A DNA stretch of 64,000 nucleotides from Takakia lepidozioides. Its lineage: Eukaryota; Streptophyta; Takakiopsida; Takakiales; Takakiaceae. The stretch is taken from NCBI GenBank assembly GCA_030704615.1, contig CM060732.1:73451053-73515052 (forward strand), written 5' to 3'. The notes under the pieces are model-generated. The model did no database searches and had not been told where the DNA came from. It worked only from the letters and a program-made list of their open reading frames with translations. Below, piece by piece: positions 1 to 8,263 of this stretch. The position numbers and the translations under genes were made by a program. Within the stretch, counting starts at the first letter, position 1; every line of letters starts with the position of its first letter.

Positions 1-199
1 ACAATATAACTTTGTGTATACATGAAATGGTCCGACCGGAGACTTTCTACATCAAAGCCTTTGTGGCACTAGGTTTGCATTTAGTGAGCATATCAGTTTG
101 AGCTATGATTGGCCCATCATGTGGCAGATTTGGAATTTCAAGTGCTTTTGGTCGTTGGAAATTCCCAAAAATAGCTTGAAAGTGGGATTTCCCGGAACA

Positions 200-850
200 A
201 CGACTGGAGCCTCGACGGGGGATACATTGATATATTAGTACTCAATAAATTCAGGTAAAAGAATAAATGGGGCCTTGACATGGGAGACGTACTTGGGCCT
301 CTACATGGAAATGCACTTGGATACATGAATAGAAGATTGCATTTGGGCTTAGATGGGCCTCGACATAGAAGACGCACTTGGATACATAGGAAATTACACT
401 TGGTCTTAGGTTTCAATTCTTCACACATGGGCCAACGGCATAGGCTACACTAGAGGTCGCACTTGGGCCTCGACATAGGAGACGCACTTGGATACATAGG
501 AAATTGCACTTGGTCTTAGGTTTCAATGCTTCACACATGGGCCAATGGCATAGGCTACACTAGAGGTCGCACTTGGGCCTTGACATAGGAGACGCACTGG
601 GATACATAGAAGATCTTACACTTGGGCCAATGGCACAGGCTACCCTAGAGGTCGCATTTGGGCATGAACATAGGAGACGCACTTGGATACGTAGGGGATT
701 GCATGTGGATTTAGATGACACTCGACACTTGGGCCAACGGCACAGGCTACCTTGGAGGTCATACCTAGGCCTAGACATAGGAGACGCACTTGAATGCATA
801 GGAGATTGCACTTGGGCCAACGGCATAGACTACCTTAGTATCAATAAATT
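200..850. repeat. Degenerate 110-bp tandem repeat
   Basis: The phrase gacataggagacgcacttgg returns at about 362, 472, 582, 668 and 773. The first three copies are exactly 110 bp apart; later copies are shortened or rearranged. Within the unit, shorter blocks (acttgggcc, cacatgggccaa) also recur. The open frames that cross it are by-products of the repeat and look nothing like a protein. Related sequence appears at the far end of the window (about 60.54-60.66 kb), so this is part of a dispersed repeat family. Confidence 0.85.
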
Positions 851-900
851 AAGCAAGGTAATTTGTTTGTGTATGTTTTGTTTGTCACGTTGAGATCTCC

Positions 901-2040
901 CAAACCACAAGGCCTCTCTGCCCAAGTTCTTAATACCATTTGAAAAGCCCTCGACGAGTAGGCTGTTTCAGGATGATGTATTCAATGGCTCCTGAGCCTC
1001 ATTTTCATTAAAGTTTTTTTCTACAACATCTATAAGACAAGGATCGCCCACCACCTTGACAGCCAAGACATCCAGAGTTTACTTCAACATTTTCTTTGAA
1101 AATGAATTGTTTGTATGATTTGTACAAACCGGGTTGGTCATGAGATATCATGATTGATATGCAGACAAGTTATACCAAGAAATATAGCAATTGGACGTTG
1201 ATTTTCCCAGTGGTGAATGATATCTATTTCGTGGTGTATTTTCTCAAAACTCAAAATCTAGCAGATGGGCAGCGACCCAAGAAAGAGTCAGACTCATTCA
1301 TACTCTTCATTTCAGTGGTGGACAGTGGACAAACTGAAACAACACTAGACTCTCCCATAGGCCTAAACATTAATTTCATATGTGTTTTGTAATCAATCGT
1401 TGGGATGTGCTAATTTAACAGTGAGGTTCTCTCATATCAAATGTTACGTGTGAAAGATTGGGCTGGGCTTACACCGGCTGCCTCAAACATGGGGGTAGTG
1501 AACAATTTCCACTTCACATATTACATATTACAAAGATATTGCAGCACCATTATAGTTGCATCAAAAGGGAGGGAAGGCTGATTACAATTTCCTTGCCAAT
1601 GGCTTGTGGTCGTATATCCATGCCGAGTTTTGATATGGAGAGAAGGTTTCTCTCTTTTTGCTTCTTTTATGAAAAAATCCATTTTTGTTGATAAGATCTT
1701 TTTATATTGAACTGATAATTTCTTCAACAAAGTTGCTAGTTTGGTTGTGTTATACTTTTTATAACTTCTTAGAAAAGCTAAATTGATGTGCAAAAGATAA
1801 GAGAAAAGCACTTTGAGACTGCATATAAGGATGAGATTTCTTTTATATTTCGCACTTCATATTTGACCTTACTCCCTTCCTCATAATCTTTGTTGCTCAA
1901 TGGTTTTGCGATTTCTCTCTTTCTCTTAGATCTTCCTCGTGGTCTTGTTTCTCAAAAGTTTTGATATCAAGATGCACTTATCAAGTTTGGGGTGCGTAGT
2001 CTTGTTTTGGTGGCAATGACAAACACTATGCATCGTATTA
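901..2040. other. Stretch with no recognisable feature
   Basis: AT-rich DNA between the tandem repeat and the esterase remnants. The short open frames (for example 1150-1392 and 1458-1691) have no recognisable family features or splice context. I see no gene here. Confidence 0.5.
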
Positions 2041-2049
2041 TAAGAGGTG

Positions 2050-2690
2050 CGTGGTTGTTTTTGGTGATCTTAGCTTCAGCTTTCGATCCGGTCAAATCAG
2101 TTTGTCCATCGGGTGTTGTGTCATGTTTGGAGACTCACGCTTTGATACTAGAAATGATCAATTAGCATTTCCATCAAACCAACAGTTACACTTGAATAGA
2201 CCTTACAGAGAAATATTTTTCAGACATCCAACGGGTCGCTAAAGTTTTGAATGGGCGTATTGTGATTGATTGCGTCACTCATGCCTTTGGACTTCCCTTC
2301 ATCATCTCGATTCAAGCATATATAACGAACCGTACAAACTCCAATTTTCGACATGCATGGGATTAATTTTGCTTATGCTGGAGCTACTTATGACATCAAT
2401 GTGGACATTGTGAAAAATCCCAAAAAAAATACGGATTTCCAAAAAAGAACATATTCCAAACGGTATGGACATCCATGCCATTCCAACTTGGATGCTATAT
2501 GTAGAAACATTAATGCAACAATGGGAGGAAAAATTATGGGTTTAGACGTATACAAATCTAGGGATCCTAACAACTATATTACCTGTGATGGAGTACATTT
2601 TATAGAGGCCTTCCACAAGATTATAGCAAAGTCATTTTTGACAGGAGACTATTTGGACCCGCCCACCAATTTCACGACATAATGCGAATT
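2050..2690 (+). pseudogene. GDSL esterase/lipase remnant, copy 1 (ends joined, middle missing)
   Basis: The N-terminal GDSL block is visible (FGDSRFDTRND, then FFRHPTGR), followed after a frame slip by NGRIVID and FGLPF, and then after another slip by GINFAYAGAT. The sequence then jumps directly to the C-terminal part (DINVDIV, then DPNNYITCDGVHFIEAF, ending PPTNFTT and a stop near 2682). The catalytic Ser block and the Asp-x-x-His block both survive, but about half of a normal protein of roughly 350 residues is missing and the frame is broken. GDSL hydrolases are usually secreted lipid or ester hydrolases; this copy cannot encode one. Confidence 0.8.
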
Positions 2691-2761
2691 GAATGGTGAA
2701 TATGTTGTCAAATGAATGCGATTTGTAAATTACGCTCATGAATTCATGATATGATCCGTTT

Positions 2762-3525
2762 TAGCTTATGCTGGAGCTACTGCACGAAACGATGAGTATT
2801 TGGTTTTATATCATCTCGAGCTTCCAAATGAACTTTTTTTGGATTTCAAAACCAATGCAAAATCAAAATTGTCAAGCGAATCAACACCCACTTCAGAAAT
2901 TTATGAGAATGATTATACATTATATATGTTGGGGGCAATGATTTTTGATATCCAACACGTGGGACCTACAGATGTAATGAAAGATATTGTGCATCAATCG
3001 GTGGCTGTAGTTTAAGCTGCTATAGAGAAGTGCAGGAGTTTATCTACAACAATCATGCCGAAGATTGCTCCACTATTTTCCTCTAAAATTGGGGGAATCC
3101 TGGGGTTTGATTCCTTTCAATGAGGTTGTTTTAGCCTACGACGAGAGCTTGAGAAGTCTGATTGAAGACCTCCAACAACGGTTTCCGGGAATTTCTATTC
3201 ATTTCTATTCATTTCGGATATCATGACATCAACGTGAACATTGTGAAAAATCTAGAAAAATACGGATTTCCAAAAGAAAACATATTCCAAACAGCTTGTG
3301 GGTATGGACATCCATACCATTTCAACTTGGATGCTAGTGTGGAAACATTACTGCAACAATGGGAGGGAAAGTTATGGATTTAGATGTATACAAATCTAGG
3401 GATCCCAACAACTATATTATCTGGGATGGAGTACACTTTACATACGCCTTCTACAAGATTATAGCAAAGTCGTTTTTGATAGGAGACTATTTGGACCTGC
3501 CCACCAATTTCATGACATAATGCGA
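2762..3525 (+). pseudogene. GDSL esterase/lipase remnant, copy 2 (middle and C-terminal part)
   Basis: It starts in the middle of the family (AYAGATARNDEYLV), continues through the block that normally reads L-x-x-x-GGNDF (here YMLGAMIFD, so the conserved Gly-Gly-Asn is lost) and VGPTDVMKDIV. In other frames it reaches NVNIVKNLEKYGFPKENIF, GYGHPYHFNLD and a decayed copy of the DGVHF block near 3428. Several frame shifts and stops separate the pieces. At about 3036-3050 this copy preserves the uninterrupted sequence that is split by a transposon in copy 3, so it is useful as an empty-site reference. Confidence 0.75.
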
Positions 3526-4165
3526 ATTGAACGATGGATATTTTGCCAAATGAATATGATTTGTATTACGTTCATGAATTGAGGATCTGACCAGTTTTTG
3601 TTTAGCTTCACTACAGTCAGGGACTAGGACTTGCCTAGTCTGATGGGGCAGGCGAGGCGTACCAGACCAGGGTACATAGCGATGTGGTGGGGAGGCTGCG
3701 TAGTACTAAAAAAAATAACTACTTCGCTAGACGTTGCATCATAATCCAAGATGATTCCAATATGTCTTCGACGTTTCGCGCGTTTCTATTGGATGGCTCA
3801 GCATCCTTATAAGTATGTCATTGACCGCAAATCAGAATGAACATTGAAGGGGACGCCTTATTCAAACAATGGAGCTATTGCAGGAAACGATGAGTATTTT
3901 GATTCCATATCATTTCGAGCTTCAAGTTGAACAATTTTTGGATTTCAATACCAATGCAAAGTCAAAATTGCAAATCAACACCCACTTTAGAAAATTATGA
4001 GAATGGATTATATATTATACATATTGGGGGCAACGATTTTTCATATCAGTATCACCGACACATGGGATCTACAGATGTAGTGAAAGGCATCCTGTCTCAA
4101 TCAGTGGCTGCAGTTTAAGCTACTATAAATAATTTATATAATACAGGAGCTAGACATTTTTTTGA

Positions 4166-4761
4166 GGCTCTCATTTTTTAATAATAGGGTCATGAATGAA
4201 CGGGCGGGCCCCGCCAGTACGACCCTTGGGGTGAGCTCATAAGCCCACCGCCCATTCACCGGGTCGGCGAGATTCTGAAATTTTCTAAGTCCTTGTTCAT
4301 CTATCGTGGCGGACCTTCTAGCAGACTCTCCAACATACCGATGAGCGGACTGGCACCTCTCCAGCAGACTGGGTAGAACCCCCTCGAGCAGACTTTCCAA
4401 GCGGATCCTCTAAGTACACCGAGCAGACCCCCCTCCAGCAGACCCTAGACCCTTCGACAAAATATATGTTTAATAACACACATTACTGCCACAGTACAAC
4501 CTGACGAGATTTAAACTCCGAACCTCGTGTTTATCATTCATTGCTCTTAACCACCACACTACCTACCACTTTCTACAAACCAATGCAATAATTAATGCTT
4601 TATGTGGATATTGTGGGCCCTAGAAGAGTAGCTTGCCGGGTAGACCCAATAGTGCGGGGATTGGCGGGTCCGGTAGGGGCCCTCCCACCCTCCGCCACAG
4701 GTGGCCCCGCCGCAGCCACACGCGCGGGCATTCATGACCCTATTATTGTTAAATGAGAAGC
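4166..4761. mobile_element. Mutator-like non-autonomous element (MITE), 596 bp
   Basis: The ends are 33-bp inverted repeats (4166-4198 and 4729-4761) with about five mismatches; both read inward to AATAATAGGGTCATGAATG. The flanks carry a 9-bp near-identical target duplication (4157-4165 tttttttga and 4762-4770 tttttttaa, 8 of 9 equal). A 9-bp duplication with long inverted repeats is typical of Mutator-like elements. It encodes nothing and is GC-rich near the ends. It interrupts GDSL remnant copy 3, and copy 2 shows the same site without the element. Confidence 0.8.
4506..4561 (-). other. tRNA-like Pol III promoter pair (A and B box) inside the MITE
   Basis: On the minus strand the sequence reads TAGTGTGGTGGTTAAGAGCA (close to a tRNA D-arm, A box), then 23 nt later GAGTTTAAATCTC (B-box-like). 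The distance between box starts is about 43 nt, as in a tRNA. The flanks do not fold into a full cloverleaf that I can see, so this looks like a SINE head or captured tRNA fragment, not a working tRNA gene. Confidence 0.4.
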
Positions 4762-5360
4762 TTTTTTTAATCTACATTAACAACCATGTCGAAGGTTACT
4801 CCTCTATTTTCCTCTCAAATTGGGGCAATCCCGGGGTTTCAAGAGATGAGACGGGGTGTTTGATTCCTTTCAATGAGGTTGTTTTAGCCTACAACGAGAG
4901 CTTGCTCCAACGACGGTTTCCGGATATTCATTTCTATTCATCTCGGATATCATGACATCTTTAATCTTTCATAACAGATCTAGACAAAAATGGTTGAATA
5001 TTATATTATGTCAAATGACTAACTGTACTATTAAGTATTTCCTCACCGTTAGAAGTCCTTCTCGAACAATATTTTTAGTTATGTGGATTATGTGTGGTGC
5101 CATATGATAAGAATGGGAGTCCTATTGGAATTCTTGAAAGAAAAACTCAAATTGTAGATCCCATCCCGGAATTGTTGTGTAACACAATCAAAGATATATA
5201 GTCAAATGGAAGGCATTGCTGTCTACATGCATATTGACACTTGCATCATTAGCATATACGACGAGTCAGAGAGTTTGTATCCCCCACACATCGATCACAT
5301 TACATTGTTCGACCGTTTTGGACTGTTTTCTCTCTTGAGTGCATGTAACAATGTTTGGAT

Positions 5361-6281
5361 CAGTGTTGTGCGGGTTCTGCTTTTTTAAGGAACCCGCCGG
5401 GTCCGGGTGCAGTTTTTTTTCGGAGCCAAGTCCGGATCCGGGTTTTTGAAAATTGGAAAATCCGGGTCCGGGTTCGGGCCCGGGTTTGTCAACACGGACT
5501 CGGGTTAGGGTCCGGGTGGCTGTTGGGAAATATTAGCGGGTTCACGGGTTCGGTCCTAATTTATTGATTAAATAAATTAGAAAAATAAGATTAATTAGGG
5601 ATAAAATTATTTTTGGCTGGAAAAAACTTTAAATCCTAATAATGAATTTTAATTTAAGAGACATTCCTTCAAAATATACCATGAATATGAATATTTATAC
5701 CACGAATAAGAATTAAAATAGAAGTTTGAGTTCTATTTTCTATTTTTCAATATCAATTCTTTAAACATGTTAAGAATAGTAATATGCCTCAAGGGTAGAT
5801 CACTATAGCATGGATGTGTGGGATCTGGCCTAATAATAATATATGACGTCTCCTTTGGGAAGTGTAAATTATGGTCCCATAGGGCACAACTTTGTGACAC
5901 CACTCCGTGGATTGAACCCACAGCCGCTTTTGAGGTGGTATGTGGGCATTACCAGTGGGCTACAACGTGGTGGGGCTGGCTGCTGCAGTGGCCTATTGCT
6001 GCTCGTCCCCTCCACACATATGACAAAACCTACCAAATTTAAGGTGGACCCCGCATGCCCCATCTAAAATTAAGACCCGAACCCTGACCCGCTACATTGG
6101 CCCGCGGATAGCGGGATTAACGGGTTCTGGACCCAGCAGGCGGGTCCGGGTCCGGTTCCGGGTTCATTTTAGAAATGAACCCGGGTCAGGGTCCGAGTTT
6201 TTTGTGATAGCACGGGTCTGGGTAACCCGGATCCTAACCCGCCGGGTACCCGCCTTCAAAACCCGGACCCGCACAACACTG
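5361..6281. mobile_element. hAT-like non-autonomous element, 921 bp
   Basis: It starts with cagtgttgtgcgggt and ends with the exact complement, a perfect 15-bp terminal inverted repeat. It is flanked by a perfect 8-bp target duplication, gtttggat (5353-5360 and 6282-6289). The 8-bp duplication and CAGTG-type ends are diagnostic of the hAT superfamily. The 200 bp next to each end are packed with CCGGGT/ACCCGG motifs, as is common for transposase-binding subterminal repeats. No transposase is encoded. The perfect target duplication suggests a fairly recent insertion. Confidence 0.9.
5905..5969 (-). other. tRNA-like segment (A and B box) inside the hAT element
   Basis: On the minus strand, TAGCCCACTGG (5962-5952) matches the Pol III A box at 10 of 11 positions, and GGTTCAATCC (5918-5909) matches the B box. 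The start-to-start distance is 44 nt, exactly as in a tRNA. The T-arm can pair (TGTGG with CCACG, one G-T pair), but the acceptor and anticodon stems do not. It is best read as a tRNA-derived SINE head or fossil tRNA carried by the transposon. Confidence 0.55.
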
Positions 6282-6289
6282 GTTTGGAT

Positions 6290-8250
6290 CCAAATTGAAG
6301 TTTATAGGCACTCACGAGTTTGATGGGCCTCTCTCCATCCCTTTGCCGATTAGGTCGGTGTTAGTCGCATACCCTTAACTAAATGATATCATGCACAAAT
6401 GTTTTTCTTTTATTGTAGTGAGATCCAAAGGTATAAGACTCAAACTATGCTTTGCCAATTTTCACACTTACATTATATTCCACAAAACTGGATATACTAT
6501 TGAGTCAATCATAACAGAATTGCTAAATCAGTAGTTCAATAACTTTCCAAAAGATGGACCCATTTAAGGTTTATCCAAATCTTGGGGGGCGATGACTCGT
6601 GCTATAATTCCCCCATCCAGTGAGAAGGCTTGGGGAGCTCGAACAAAAACCCAACCCCAAGATGCAAACACAATGCAGAGGAATGAGCAAGATGAATAAC
6701 TTGCAGGTCTAATGGGACTTTCTTTCTTTTTTGGAAGAGAGTTCGACCTCTTGTACATTGCAAGCTATTCTCTTTTCTACTTTGCATGTTGCCAGCAGAA
6801 ATACATCATAATGACAAGCGAAACACTGATGGATGCAAGTCATGATTTCTTAATTTCCCTGCGTTACATCATGTTCAACACAGGAACACCCCATCAAAAG
6901 TACAACGCAATGGCAAAGGAGTTGCTATTCTATCAGTGATAAAAAATAGCCCCGTGGCAAAGAGCGCCTAAAATTAATTTGTTCTCGAGGTGCCCGTAAT
7001 CCATACTTGAATTATCATCGTTTTCCAGTAGTAGATAAATGTAAACAAACAATATATTGCTTGTCACAGAGCCTTCATTCGTCGAAGGTGGAGGCTGCTG
7101 ATGAGAACCGTGGAATTGGCGCTGGGAATCACACCTGAAATACTGACTATCCTCCTCTCACTTAGGTGCCGACTGATACCACAACGAAAGTCAGATTATG
7201 TAACACATATGGCAACCTCTAAGATGTCATATCATGCATGTACACCCCCACACCCACCAGCATCCAGACCAGACATTTAAATACCCTGGTACAAGCTAGA
7301 GGCCCATATATCCCACAGATAAAATTGGCCAACCTTCACCCTTCATAAAGCCCCCTTCCTAGTAGAAGAACATGAAAAGAACATAAGTTCACAGTACACC
7401 TACCCACCCTCGGCAGTACCCCACTAGGGAAGATGCTCTTCAGTACACAGGCTATAGCTGCCATTCCCTCTCTGTGGCTCCCTCCCCACGAGACTACAGA
7501 GGTAGGATAATGCACTTCAGTGCATTTCACAAAGAGGAATAATCGCTTCGCCACCCGTTATATTGACTAAACTGTCCAAGCATTGAGGAAGTCGTCACAG
7601 CAGTCGTAGATGTAGATAAATGAGACGCATAACGAAGGATGACAGACAACGGCATTGATCACACACTTGTGCACTCATACCAGCTAAGTTGGCAGTCAGC
7701 CAACTCAATGCTATCAAGACTCTCCCATGCTTGTGAAGCAGAGCAAGGGATCTTCTCAACCACATTAGTACTATGCTGCATACTAGTCTTCTGTCGCCGT
7801 TGCAGCTGAAAAGACTCCTGCAGGCACAACAATGAAAGCTGACAATAATGTACAGTTCTGTTCCATACAAGGCTTATGTGGCATGAAAGACCATGTAATT
7901 CACCTTACAGAAACACCTTTTTGTAAAAAACTGCAAAATTTTGTTCACCTTGGCTCCTTCCTGTCACCAGGAAGTCGTTCTGGCAAATCACGAGTTTGAG
8001 AATCTTCATGCCACAGTCTAAAAGACAAGGTGGCTGTAAGTATGGCTGCTTCTGCTACCTGTCTTGCTTCCTGCTCACACATCAGCAACTAGGTCTCATC
8101 AACTGCAAGCAGACCAAAAGATCCCATCTTTACACAAGTAAAGCAAGAGGGCATATAATCTCTTGGACGAACGCATTCATTCACAATGAACTGAAGACGA
8201 ATTATAGTTTCTAGGATATTTATTGAAAAGTGCATAAATGTCCCACCTTT
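6290..8250. other. Intergenic stretch downstream of CNX2
   Basis: No gene recognised. Part of it may be the 3' untranslated region of CNX2, whose stop codon lies at 8264-8266 on the minus strand. The open frames at 7336-7554 and 7595-7870 (minus) show no family motif and no supporting splice structure. Confidence 0.4.
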
Positions 8251-8263
8251 GGTTTGCTTCAAA

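Larger units (their letters stand above)
3865..4975 (+). pseudogene. GDSL esterase/lipase remnant, copy 3, split by a transposon
   Basis: The first half (3865-4156) repeats the middle of copy 2: a QETMSIL-like stretch, NTNAKSKLQI, a GGNDFSYQY block near 4027 and VKGILSQSVAAV, running into the codons for NNLYNTGARHFF. The second half (4771-4975) resumes with PFNEVVLAYNESLLQRRFPD and HFYSSRIS. Between them lies a 596-bp inverted-repeat element. Here the GGNDF motif is intact, unlike in copy 2. The frame is lost in several places, so this is a pseudogene. Confidence 0.75.

Noticed and set aside
5905-5969. Functional tRNA gene
   Set aside because: A and B boxes are good, but the acceptor and anticodon stems do not pair, so I call it tRNA-like only.
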